64,000 nt of DNA, taken from NCBI GenBank assembly GCA_009835005.1, contig WTFG01000004.1, positions 62,001 to 126,000 of the forward strand. Reading direction: 5' to 3'. Position numbers and translations under genes: made by a program. Below are positions 1-8,154 of the stretch, piece after piece; position 1 is the stretch's first letter, and the number at the start of each line of letters is the position of its first letter. Below the pieces are notes generated by a model. It was given only the letters and a program-made list of their open reading frames with translations. It ran no database searches and was not told where the DNA came from. Source of the DNA: Flavobacteriaceae bacterium Ap0902. GTDB taxonomy: Bacteria; Bacteroidota; Bacteroidia; Flavobacteriales; Weeksellaceae.

Positions 1-231
1 GTTTTAATAGCTAATAGAAGAACTACAAATTTACGAAAACCAGACCAAAAATTCCGTTAAGGTTATTAACATAAACTAGAGGCTTATGGAATATCTATTC
101 TTATCCTCTATAAATGCGATTATTAGAAGATTTGATTAAAATCTAGCATAAAATAAATTACTTTTATAATAAAACGTTGTTGGATTAGAAACTGCCGTTT
201 TGTCCGATTGAATTGTTAAATCATATTTAAT

Positions 232-277
232 ATAATTAAAAATCCTGTAAAAATAGACGGCACTATCTTTACAGGAT
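232..277 (-). terminator. Intrinsic terminator of the amidohydrolase gene
   Basis: A perfect 10-bp stem (ATCCTGTAAA at 242-251 pairing with TTTACAGGAT at 268-277) with a 16-nt loop. Read on the minus strand it is followed by a run of T. It lies about 30 nt past the stop codon of the minus-strand gene at 309. The rest of 1-308 shows no credible gene. Confidence 0.75.
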
Positions 278-308
278 GATTATATTTAATTCAAAATTCT
301 AGATGAAA

Positions 309-1289
309 TTATTTCTCTATTCCTAGAACTTTAAGCCCATTGATCGTAGCAATATCAGATAATTTATCTACATCATAATAGTGACAAGATTCTAACATCA
401 CACGTAGTTCTGTCCATAAATCTCCATCAGAAAATGGTTTATAAATATCATTGATGTTATCTGTACCAAAAGCTACATTAATGCCATGAGGTACCATTTC
501 ATCTACGGGTGTTACAGAGTTGTGACTAGGCGCCAAACGCTCTGTTCTGTTATGATCTATCCAAGCTGTGGGGCAAGAAATTACGTGTAATTGTGCTTCA
601 TTCATCAAGTCATATAGTTCATATCTATATTTCTTGGGGTGGGCTGCCACAGAGATAGAGTGTACCGCAGTAACTTTACCTTGAAGACCATGTTCTATGG
701 TTTTTCTTGCCAGAAGTTCTGTTTCTTTTTCCTCATCTGTATTGAATTGATCTACATGAACATGTACCAATTTATTTTTAGACTTAGCAGTTTCCATAAG
801 GATATCCAAATGCTCTTCTTCCTGGCCAAAATCCTTGGCAGGTAACCCACCGATGATGTCTACAAAATCAGAAGACATATCAAACCATTCACGAGCTTTG
901 GGGTCTATTACGCCTTTGAGTACTTGGTTAGCAAAACGAATTTCTATATCAGATCCAAAGTCTTCTTTAATCCTTCTGGCAGCAATCATACTCTTGTCTT
1001 CCATCACGTCATCCACGTCTATAAAACTACCCACGGCTTGTGCGCCTTGTTTTATAAAAAGTTCTATGGCACGTGCCATGCGATCATAGATAGTCTCTAC
1101 AGAAGAGTTTTTCTTCATCTCATCTACCAAGTGCCATTTTTCTTTTAAATAAGAATTGGTGAAAGAGAAAGTGTCTTCTTGTAAAGAAAAAGCTCTGTCT
1201 AGGTGTGAGTGTGTGTTCACCCAACCACCTTTTTGTTTGATTTTTTCTATTACTGCGTCTGCGGGATTGAAATGTATTAAATCGCTCAT
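309..1289 (-). CDS. Cytosine deaminase-like amidohydrolase
   Basis: A metal-dependent amidohydrolase of 326 residues with the TIM-barrel motif set of the cytosine deaminase/AtzC branch. Visible motifs are HSH at 27-29, HVD at 178-180, His210 in AVHS and Asp277 in FGTDN, the expected metal and catalytic positions. In E. coli CodA the residue after HxD is the catalytic Glu217; here it is Gln181, so cytosine cannot be assumed as substrate. The gene is divergent from upp, which would fit salvage of a pyrimidine base (base to uracil to UMP), but that link is inference. No signal peptide is seen, so it is probably cytoplasmic. A TATCTTTG box lies 26 nt upstream and a terminator follows. Confidence 0.75.
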   Translation of the reverse strand: MSDLIHFNPADAVIEKIKQKGGWVNTHSHLDRAFSLQEDTFSFTNSYLKEKWHLVDEMKKNSSVETIYDRMARAIELFIKQGAQAVGSFIDVDDVMEDKSMIAARRIKEDFGSDIEIRFANQVLKGVIDPKAREWFDMSSDFVDIIGGLPAKDFGQEEEHLDILMETAKSKNKLVHVHVDQFNTDEEKETELLARKTIEHGLQGKVTAVHSISVAAHPKKYRYELYDLMNEAQLHVISCPTAWIDHNRTERLAPSHNSVTPVDEMVPHGINVAFGTDNINDIYKPFSDGDLWTELRVMLESCHYYDVDKLSDIATINGLKVLGIEK

Positions 1290-1315
1290 AAAATGAAAAG
1301 ATATTTAGAATTTTT

Positions 1316-1323
1316 CAAAGATA
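1316..1323 (-). promoter_or_regulatory. -7 promoter box for the amidohydrolase
   Basis: TATCTTTG on the minus strand matches the Bacteroidota -7 consensus TAnnTTTG, 26 nt before the ATG at 1289. No TTG sits at the usual -33 spacing, so this is a partial match. Confidence 0.45.
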
Positions 1324-1450
1324 ATATATATCAACTTCAACATGAAATTTTTTAGTCAATTTAAATTTAGTCAACACTATTCTCTTCATTTTATAGAATG
1401 ATATGTATTTTTACAAAAAGTTTTAAATAAATTATCTAAACTACTTGATT

Positions 1451-2107
1451 ATGGGTCGCATACACAACCTTTCTGAAGATGTTTCTCTAATTACCGAATG
1501 GATCAATGAACTTAGAAATGTAGAATGTCAGAATCAACGCATGGTTTTCCGTAGGAATTTAGAAAGAATTGGTGAAATTGCGGCGTATGAGATTAGTAAG
1601 ACGCTAGATTATAAGGGAATTAATATAAAAACCCCGTTAGCCACTAAAGAATCTAAAACTTTAAATGTCCAGCCTGTCATTATGACTATTTTAAGGGCTG
1701 GTGTCCCTCTATTTAATGGTGTAATGAATTATTTTGACAAAGCCGATGCTGGTTTTGTAGCAGGTTATAGAAAGGAGAGTGGTCATGGTATTTCTGTACG
1801 TCAAGATTATGTAACATGCCCTCAAATCTCTGACAGACCTTTAATTTTAACAGACCCTATGTTGGCAACGGGTTCTTCTTTAAAAGAGGCCTTAGATGAG
1901 ATTTTAGAAATTGGTAAACCTTCTTCTTTGCATTTTATTTGTGCTATCGCAGCCCAGGAAGGTGTAGATTTTATTCAAAAACATTTTCCTCAAGCACATA
2001 TTTGGTGTGGCACCATAGATCCTTCTTTAAATGAAAAGAAATATATTGTACCTGGACTGGGAGATGCTGGTGATTTATCTTTTGGTAGTAAATTACAGAA
2101 TAGTTAA
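1451..2107 (+). CDS. upp: Uracil phosphoribosyltransferase
   Basis: Makes UMP from uracil and PRPP in the cytoplasm. The PRPP-binding loop DPMLATGSS is present near residues 133-142, and the C-terminal uracil-binding region contains PGLGDAGD. Length (218 residues) matches the family. The ATG at 1451 is preferred over the in-frame TTG two codons earlier, because the protein then begins MGRIHNL. It is divergent from a cytosine-deaminase-like gene, giving a possible base-salvage pair. It converges on the DUF2459 gene with only a few bases between the stop codons. Confidence 0.92.
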   Translation: MGRIHNLSEDVSLITEWINELRNVECQNQRMVFRRNLERIGEIAAYEISKTLDYKGINIKTPLATKESKTLNVQPVIMTILRAGVPLFNGVMNYFDKADAGFVAGYRKESGHGISVRQDYVTCPQISDRPLILTDPMLATGSSLKEALDEILEIGKPSSLHFICAIAAQEGVDFIQKHFPQAHIWCGTIDPSLNEKKYIVPGLGDAGDLSFGSKLQNS

Positions 2108-2113
2108 AAATCG

Positions 2114-2776
2114 TTAATTTAAAGTTTGCTGGCCATATTTATCAATTAAAGGAAAATCAAAAGGTGTCCAAAGACATGCTCTTAAACCACTGTTTTTAAA
2201 AGCGCGATTAACCCAAGTATTGCAGGTATTGAATAGATGATAGGAACCTTTGGCTCTGTAGAATTCATCGATGCTGGAGTAGGAAGCGTCTTCTAATAAA
2301 ATGACATGATTTTCTGCGTCTTTTTGAAAGGTTTGTGTTATTTCTCGCAGTAATTTATTGTACTGTTTTTGGTTTAAATGAATCGGTGTCCAATCTGGTT
2401 GCACGGTATTATACCTCGTTACGTGCATGAGAGACGGACTCCTCATTAATATCGCTTTAAAGGCATTTTTAAAAGTTAAGTCTTTCCATTCTGGAGTGTT
2501 GAGATAAAAGTTTTCTTCTCGCCAGCCAAAAGAAATATATTGGTTTTCTGCTGTTGTGAACAGTCCCAGTATGCTATCTTCTGGGATTCTGTTTTTATCA
2601 AATGTTATATCTAAATGTACGCCATTGGTGTGCAGATATACGGTGTAGTCACTTTTTAAATCCTGTTTAAAGTCGCTATTCACTGTTATATAGAATATTA
2701 TTAGTCCTATGATCAGATAGGCTAGTGGAAGCACCAAAATGGTGAAGAGTGTTTTTAATAGAATCTTTTTTATCAA
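2114..2776 (-). CDS. DUF2459 (TIGR02117-type) membrane-anchored protein
   Basis: From TTG 2776 the protein is 220 residues: a short basic start, one membrane segment (about 5-27, ILLKTLFTILVLPLAYLIIG), then a soluble extracytoplasmic domain. The phrase TVYLHTNGVHLDI is characteristic of the DUF2459 family, as is the later TCNTWVN segment with Cys and Asn that resembles a papain-like/NlpC-type site. Function is not established for the family. The reading frame is open upstream to TTG 2905, but the added residues look non-coding and the shorter start gives the family length. The start choice is uncertain because there is no ATG. Confidence 0.75.
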   Translation of the reverse strand: MIKKILLKTLFTILVLPLAYLIIGLIIFYITVNSDFKQDLKSDYTVYLHTNGVHLDITFDKNRIPEDSILGLFTTAENQYISFGWREENFYLNTPEWKDLTFKNAFKAILMRSPSLMHVTRYNTVQPDWTPIHLNQKQYNKLLREITQTFQKDAENHVILLEDASYSSIDEFYRAKGSYHLFNTCNTWVNRAFKNSGLRACLWTPFDFPLIDKYGQQTLN

Positions 2777-2947
2777 AGTGGGGCGATTGGGTGGGTTGAG
2801 AACCTTGCTAAATCCAAAAATATGAAAAATTAAAATATAATGTTTTCTCTTTACAAACACTTCAAGCACAATTATTCTAATGAAAAAACTACCTCTGTGC
2901 AACAATGTATCAATATCCTTTTCTCTGATTTCAACGCTCTCAACTTT

Positions 2948-2974
2948 AAACCCTCAACCATAAACCCTCAACCA
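2948..2974 (+). repeat. Two-copy 13-nt direct repeat
   Basis: AAACCCTCAACCA occurs at 2948-2960 and again at 2962-2974, separated by one T. It abuts the left 134-nt hairpin repeat. No function is visible. Confidence 0.6.
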
Positions 2975-2979
2975 ATCTT

Positions 2980-3113
2980 AGCCTGGATAGGACTGGAAAT
3001 CCCACAGGCCTAGGGTGGCCTACAAAATGCGCTATACAAGAGCGACCAGAGGAAGCTCCTTTTATAGGGTGATTTTGTGCCTGCCTAGCCGAGGAATTGA
3101 AAGGGATAGCCAG
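2980..3113 (+). repeat. 134-nt structured repeat, copy A (inverted relative to copy B)
   Basis: This element aligns without gaps to the reverse complement of 5447-5580, with about 24 differences counted by eye (roughly 82% identity). Each copy folds back on itself along nearly its whole length, with a GAGC/GCTC apical stem. In this copy an arm near 3010-3014 reads CTAGG and its partner CCTAG; copy B has CTGGTGG and CCACCAG at the same place, so pairing is kept while the bases change. The rest of the 2777-3279 gap shows no gene. It could be a non-autonomous repeat family or a structured RNA. Confidence 0.85.
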
Positions 3114-3279
3114 ATTAAGCTCTAGATAAAAAAGTTAAATAATTGTTAAATTATCATAAAATATAGTACTTTGTATCACATAATACCTTTTAATATTTAT
3201 ATATTTGCATTAGAAAGTTCTATATAGATTGTAAAAATGATTTTAATCAGCTGGATTTTCTTTGATAAAACTAAAAGTT

Positions 3280-3603
3280 ATGAATGCAGATAAGGCCAAA
3301 GTGCAAATGCGAAAAGGCATTTTAGAGCTCTGTATTTTAAGCATCATCAAACGTGGAGATTTGTATGCATCGGATATTATAGATGAATTAAAAGCGGCAG
3401 AGATGATTGTAGTAGAAGGGACTTTGTATCCTTTGCTTACCCGGCTTAAAAACGCAGGTCTTTTGAATTATAGATGGGAGGAGTCTACTTCTGGACCACC
3501 TAGAAAGTATTATGCGCTTACAGACAAAGGAGATGAATTCTTACAGGAATTAAAGTCTACTTGGAATAAATTACAATATACCGTTAACCAAATAACCCAA
3601 TAA
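3280..3603 (+). CDS. PadR-family transcriptional regulator
   Basis: A 107-residue winged-helix regulator. The sequence KGILELCILSIIKRGDLYASDIIDEL followed by VVEGTLYPLLTRLKNAGLL, and the later GPPRKYYALTDKG, is the PadR signature (DNA-binding helix plus wing). The ATG at 3280 is chosen over an in-frame TTG at 3262. It lies 2 nt before the PspC-domain gene. This PadR-PspC pair is common in Bacteroidota and is thought to respond to envelope stress, with PadR repressing its own operon; regulation here is inferred. Confidence 0.9.
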   Translation: MNADKAKVQMRKGILELCILSIIKRGDLYASDIIDELKAAEMIVVEGTLYPLLTRLKNAGLLNYRWEESTSGPPRKYYALTDKGDEFLQELKSTWNKLQYTVNQITQ

Positions 3604-3605
3604 TC

Positions 3606-5285
3606 ATGGACAAAACACATAATATAAGTTTGGGTGGTTTTGCCTTCAATATAGAGGACACCGCTTATAAAAGATTGAATAGATATTTGAAAGAGATCAG
3701 CGTATCTATTGGCAATATTGCGGGGGCAGATGAAATTATGACGGATGTGGAGTTTCGTATGGCCGAATTGTTACGTGCCAAAATGATGGCCAGAGAGGTG
3801 GTGAATGAAGCTGATGTGGATTATTTAATAGAGGTGATGGGAGAACCCAAAGATTTCTATACAGAGGGTTTTGCAGAGGAAGAGGCTGATTTTGAGAAGA
3901 AAACTAAATCTGCTTACGCATCTACTGGTAAGAATAAAAAATTGTTTCGTGATCCAGATGATAAAATGATTGGTGGTGTTTGCGCTGGGCTGGGACATTA
4001 TGTAGGGATGGATGCTACGTGGGTAAGAATCTTGACGGTTGTGGCGCTGTTTATAGACCCTATTTTCTTTTCTATGGGCAGTATGATTTTTGTGGGCTAT
4101 TTGGTGCTCTGGTTGGTGGTTCCTTTGGCTAGAACAACGTCTGATAAATTGCAAATGCGCGGGGAACCTGTGAATGTGGATACCATTCGTGATTTTTTTG
4201 GAAAAAGCCCGGAAAATCTTAAAACCAAATTCAATGATGTTGGAGATGATGCTCGCCGGGTGGTGTCAACTTCTGGATCGGTGTTGGGGGATATCCTTCG
4301 GATGATTTTTAAAATCATAGGCATCTTTATTCTTATCATCCTATTAATCATTGCCTTGGCTCTTGTGGTATCATTTGTTGTAGCCATTCTAGGGGCTGGA
4401 ACTGCACTATTTGGGGTTGGAATTGCCTCTTTTAGTCTGAATGAATATCTGCCCTATTTGTTTGAGAATCCATGGGAAAGAGCCGTATTATATGTAACCC
4501 TATTTTTAATATTGGTAATTCCAGCGATAGCATTAATATTATTGGTACTGCGCATTATCTCTAAACGTTATTCCGTTCCAAAATTTGTAGGGTTTGGTTT
4601 GCCATTTTTGTGGTTAGCAGGTGTGTTTGGATTGGCAATTCTAACAGGACTAACTTTCCAAAACTTTAGAAATACGGCTTATGATATCAAAACAGTGAAT
4701 ATTCCTACCAATGCATCCACGATTATCATGCAAAGAGATTATGGTGATGGTGAATTTGACTCAGAAGATTTATTAGGTATTAACCCAGGATATTTGACTG
4801 TTCCCAATACAGATGATATGACCGTTAGGAAATCCAAAACAGGGTTTAATTATTTAGAACTTAAATACATTGCCAAAGGGCGTACAATAGAGGCTGCCAA
4901 AGAAGCGGTAAAACCTATTAAATTCAATTATAGTGTAGAAGATAGTCTGGTACGCTTAGGGCAATATACTTATATAAAAGAGGGAGAGAAATGGCGAAAC
5001 CAGAAAGTAGAACCTATTTTATATCTCACAGATAGCACACAAGTCATCTTTAGGAATTTTGGATACGGCACAGCAGATATCAATGGGAACAAAGATTGGT
5101 TTGATGCAGATACAGAAAAAATTTATATATTAGACGGCGATACCTTTAAATGCGTGAGTTGCGTGGAGGATATTGATGTAGAAATAGACACGGATATAGA
5201 ATCTGTAGGTGACAATCACGATAATCAGCGCGAAAGTGTTGATATCAAAGCAAACAAAGATTCAATTCAAATTAAAATCAAATAA
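3606..5285 (+). CDS. PspC-domain membrane protein
   Basis: A 559-residue membrane protein. The N-terminal ~90 residues are soluble and resemble the region preceding PspC in Bacteroidota homologues. The PspC domain lies at about 115-172 (RDPDDKMIGGVCAGLGHYVG, then a hydrophobic pair ending YLVLWLVVPLA). Further membrane segments sit near 237-265, 294-316 and 327-349, followed by a roughly 200-residue C-terminal domain predicted outside the membrane, with an acidic tail. It is likely an envelope-stress sensor or effector co-transcribed with padR. It is bracketed, together with padR, by the two inverted 134-nt repeats. Confidence 0.88.
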   Translation: MDKTHNISLGGFAFNIEDTAYKRLNRYLKEISVSIGNIAGADEIMTDVEFRMAELLRAKMMAREVVNEADVDYLIEVMGEPKDFYTEGFAEEEADFEKKTKSAYASTGKNKKLFRDPDDKMIGGVCAGLGHYVGMDATWVRILTVVALFIDPIFFSMGSMIFVGYLVLWLVVPLARTTSDKLQMRGEPVNVDTIRDFFGKSPENLKTKFNDVGDDARRVVSTSGSVLGDILRMIFKIIGIFILIILLIIALALVVSFVVAILGAGTALFGVGIASFSLNEYLPYLFENPWERAVLYVTLFLILVIPAIALILLVLRIISKRYSVPKFVGFGLPFLWLAGVFGLAILTGLTFQNFRNTAYDIKTVNIPTNASTIIMQRDYGDGEFDSEDLLGINPGYLTVPNTDDMTVRKSKTGFNYLELKYIAKGRTIEAAKEAVKPIKFNYSVEDSLVRLGQYTYIKEGEKWRNQKVEPILYLTDSTQVIFRNFGYGTADINGNKDWFDADTEKIYILDGDTFKCVSCVEDIDVEIDTDIESVGDNHDNQRESVDIKANKDSIQIKIK

Positions 5286-5446
5286 AATGGTACAGATTAT
5301 AATTATATTTTTTCAGGAAATCATACAGTTTGTCATAGACCTATTTACATAGAAATTAACGTTCTATCTTATATAATTCAAATTCTAATTCACAAGCACG
5401 TTTCTATCCAGAGATGTGCTTTTATAATTTTTATATGGAGCTATTT

Positions 5447-5580
5447 CCGGCTATTCCTTTCAATTCCTCGGCTGGTGGAATACAAATTCACCTTATAAAA
5501 GGAGCTTCCCTTGGTCGCTCTTTTACAAGGCGTTTTGTATGTCCCACCAGGCCTGTGGGATTTCCAGTCCTATCCGGGCT
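5447..5580 (-). repeat. 134-nt structured repeat, copy B
   Basis: Inverted partner of 2980-3113. It can fold as a long imperfect hairpin: CTGGTGG pairs with CCACCAG, TACAAA with its complement, and CCTTGTAAAAG with CTTTTATAAGG, capped by GAGC/GCTC. An open frame of about 60 codons across it (5414-5602) has no recognisable protein and is explained by the repeat. The remainder of the 5286-5628 gap holds nothing I recognise. Confidence 0.85.
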
Positions 5581-5628
5581 AGAACAGAAACTTAAAGGTT
5601 GAGTTTAGAAAATATAACATACAGCTAA

Positions 5629-6381
5629 TTATTCCTCTTTCATAATGGGAGAACCCCAACCATCATAATAACCATTATTTTCATTGGCTATCGTTACCAA
5701 TTCCCAGACATAATTATCTACATTATCCCAAATCGTATTGTCTAGTCTATCGATATTCAACTGGTAAGGGTATTCCCCTTCCACTTTTTCTAAAGATAAA
5801 ATATGATAGCCTAATATCTCTGCTTCTTTGATGAAATTATCTCTATCTTTTTCTGACTTAAAGTAAATCCAATGATCTACTTTACGCTCTTTTTCTGGAT
5901 CATCGCCTAATTGGTCTAACTGCATCAAAACTTTTCTATTCCTTATGGTTTGCATCTCATAAGCTGATGGATACAAAAAATCAAAATAGGCGCTCCAAGT
6001 AGCGTCTTCTTGTGTATCTATCGCAAAGCGGTATTCTTTATAATTAGACATTACCGTATGAATAATCTCCTTATAATTGTATATTTCTTTAGAATAAAAA
6101 TAAAAATCTGCCATTCCATTGTTTTTGATCGTTCCAACGAAGATCGCGCCGCTATTTGCTAAAGCATCAGAAACAGCATCTTCAATCTCACCGATTTTTT
6201 CAAATTCCTCATTGGTGGTGAGCCCATTCTCATCTGGATTTAACAATTTAACAGAGAACCATGTTCTAAGAGCATAATCTTCTATCGGTGCTACTTCTGC
6301 CAAAGCAAGATTTAATCTTATGCTGGCTGGTTTATCCTGTACTAAACTATAATAATAGGCCCAATCTTGATTTATTTCCAT
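5629..6381 (-). CDS. DUF695 plus RraB-like domain protein
   Basis: A 250-residue cytoplasmic protein with two recognisable parts. Residues about 1-140 (WAYYYSLVQDKPASIRLNL, EDATWSAYFDFLYPS) resemble DUF695. Residues about 145-245 (HWIYFKSEKDRDNFIKEAE, then a C-terminal NGYYDGWGSPI) resemble RraB/DUF1260, a fold that in E. coli RraB binds RNase E. Whether it regulates a nuclease here is unknown. It lies 68 nt downstream of a nucleoside deaminase on the same strand and may share its transcript. Confidence 0.7.
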   Translation of the reverse strand: MEINQDWAYYYSLVQDKPASIRLNLALAEVAPIEDYALRTWFSVKLLNPDENGLTTNEEFEKIGEIEDAVSDALANSGAIFVGTIKNNGMADFYFYSKEIYNYKEIIHTVMSNYKEYRFAIDTQEDATWSAYFDFLYPSAYEMQTIRNRKVLMQLDQLGDDPEKERKVDHWIYFKSEKDRDNFIKEAEILGYHILSLEKVEGEYPYQLNIDRLDNTIWDNVDNYVWELVTIANENNGYYDGWGSPIMKEE

Positions 6382-6449
6382 TCTAGTTAATTTATGATAT
6401 TTCTAAAGATTCAATATTTTATATTGTCTTACTAAAATATGGAATTAAT

Positions 6450-6983
6450 TTAAATATGATCGGACGCTGTTTTATGCTTTACAATAAACTGACGATGCAT
6501 TTCTTTAATTTTATCTGATAATTCACCGTTTGCAGGACCTTTAATTTCTACATTTTTTATAATCTCTTTGGTAGATATAAAATTAATTGGACCATCTTCT
6601 ACACCAAATTCTTCTAACCATTGTCCTAATTGCTCTCCAGAACTCAAATAATATAATGATCCAATTTCTGCCCATCTGTGTGCTCCAGCGCACATAGGGC
6701 AATGTTCACCTGTAGTATACATTTTGGATTTTTGACGTTCTTCTACGCTTAAATTTTCCAGAGCCCATTTTGCTAGTTCAATTTCTGGATGAGATAACGC
6801 ATTTTTTTCATTAATCCGGTTTCTTGCTTTGGCAATAATCTCATTGTTTGCATTTACCAAAATAGATCCAAAAGGTTGGTCACCAGCATCCAAAGCTTGT
6901 TTCGCTAAATCTAAGCAAACTTTAAAAAACTTGATATCTGTAGAATTAAATGATGAATCAAGGCTTTTTTCTTTTTGGATCAT
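6450..6983 (-). CDS. Nucleoside/base deaminase (CMP/dCMP deaminase superfamily)
   Basis: A 177-residue zinc-dependent deaminase. The zinc site is HPE at about 65-67 (usually HAE) and CPMC at about 94-97 (usually PCxxC); Glu in HPE is the proton shuttle. The preceding QPFGSILV matches the substrate-binding strand of guanine/cytosine/adenosine deaminases. The substrate cannot be fixed from sequence; guanine deaminase and tRNA adenosine deaminase relatives are the nearest guesses. Codon use and composition match the neighbours. Another base-deaminating enzyme sits 5 kb away, so purine or pyrimidine salvage is a reasonable setting. Confidence 0.75.
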   Translation of the reverse strand: MIQKEKSLDSSFNSTDIKFFKVCLDLAKQALDAGDQPFGSILVNANNEIIAKARNRINEKNALSHPEIELAKWALENLSVEERQKSKMYTTGEHCPMCAGAHRWAEIGSLYYLSSGEQLGQWLEEFGVEDGPINFISTKEIIKNVEIKGPANGELSDKIKEMHRQFIVKHKTASDHI

Positions 6984-7113
6984 AACTTAATTTTTATTTT
7001 TTCGATTCAATTTATTTTTCAATGATATTAATCTACAAAGTCTATGCTACATTGGTTTGTTCATAGTTTTAGGTATTATAAGTATCAGGTTAATTTTAAA
7101 ATATTAAAATTCT

Positions 7114-7121
7114 TATCTTTG
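7114..7121 (+). promoter_or_regulatory. -7 promoter box for lipB
   Basis: TATCTTTG, a full match to TAnnTTTG, ends 17 nt before the lipB ATG. A TTA about 20 nt upstream is a weak -33 element. Confidence 0.5.
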
Positions 7122-7138
7122 AAGTTCAAATTGAATCA

Positions 7139-7882
7139 ATGCAGAATAGAGAAGTTAAGTTTCAGGATTTAGGAGAACAACAGGATTATAAAAAGACATG
7201 GGATTTGCAAGAATCTATGCTACAAGAAATTGTTGATCTTAAAATCAGGAAAAGGAAGTTAGAAAGAGATTTACCAGAGAAACCTGAACTGCAGAAGGAG
7301 ATTGATTCTATCATTACGCCCAATCATCTTTTATTTGTAGAGCATCCTCACGTTTATACGCTTGGTAAGAGTGGTGATGAACATAATATGCTGGCCAATG
7401 AAGAGAAATTAAAGGAAATCAATGCCAGTTATGTGAAAACCAATAGAGGAGGAGATATCACTTATCATGGACCACAACAATTGGTAGGCTATCCCATCCT
7501 AGATTTAGATAACTTCAAAACAGATATCCATTGGTATTTAAGAAGTCTAGAAGAGGTGATTATTAAAACTATAGCACATTATGGGTTAAAAGGCGAGAGA
7601 AGTCCAGGAGAAACGGGTGTATGGCTAGACGTTGGCAAACCTTATGCTAGAAAAATTTGTGCGATGGGCGTAAAGGCGTCTCGTTGGGTTACCATGCATG
7701 GCTTTGCCCTCAATGTGAATGCGGACTTACGTTATTTTGAATATATTATCCCTTGTGGAATTCAAGATAAAGCCGTGACTTCATTAGAAAGAGAATTGGA
7801 TCAAAAAATACAGATGAATGAGGTGAAAGCATTGGTTAAACAACATTTTGCTGAGGTTTTTGAGGCGGAAATCATAGAATAA
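7139..7882 (+). CDS. lipB: Lipoyl(octanoyl) transferase
   Basis: Transfers octanoate from acyl carrier protein to lipoyl-dependent enzymes such as pyruvate dehydrogenase E2, the first step of lipoate synthesis in the cytoplasm. The signature NRGGDITYHGPQQLVGYPI lies near residues 100-120. The catalytic Lys is in the KICAMGVK segment (about 178-185) and the active-site Cys in IIPCGIQ (about 208-214). Residues 1-60 contain a charged stretch rich in Lys and Glu, longer than in E. coli LipB but usual in this phylum. It is monocistronic by context, with a TATCTTTG box directly upstream. Confidence 0.95.
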   Translation: MQNREVKFQDLGEQQDYKKTWDLQESMLQEIVDLKIRKRKLERDLPEKPELQKEIDSIITPNHLLFVEHPHVYTLGKSGDEHNMLANEEKLKEINASYVKTNRGGDITYHGPQQLVGYPILDLDNFKTDIHWYLRSLEEVIIKTIAHYGLKGERSPGETGVWLDVGKPYARKICAMGVKASRWVTMHGFALNVNADLRYFEYIIPCGIQDKAVTSLERELDQKIQMNEVKALVKQHFAEVFEAEIIE

Positions 7883-8097
7883 TTTTGTTATAGTATACGT
7901 TATCGTTACTATGTTTTGACTCAATTTATGAGCATATAATTGGGGCTGTAATATCATGGCGCAACATGATGTGCAGCATCCATATGGCTGTGCTTATATG
8001 TATTAACTTTATCAGAGTATATAGGATGATTTAATCAAATTTTATTAGCACAGATAACCAAGAAATACATACCGAACACAAAATTTTGCAATTGGGG

Positions 8098-8127
8098 TTT
8101 GAAAAATAAATTATATAGTTATCTTTG
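8098..8127 (+). promoter_or_regulatory. Bacteroidota-type promoter of the ankyrin operon
   Basis: TTTG at 8098-8101 and TATCTTTG at 8120-8127 are separated by 18 nt, close to the ideal -33/-7 pair. The first ATG of the ankyrin gene follows 27 nt later. It also argues against the in-frame TTG at 8125, which lies inside the -7 box. The rest of 7883-8097 shows no gene. Confidence 0.7.
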
Positions 8128-8154
8128 TTTAAACTAAATCTAAATAACTATATA

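Noticed and set aside
5414-5602. A 62-codon open frame
   Set aside because: It lies across the 134-nt structured repeat and has no protein-like features; the repeat explains it.
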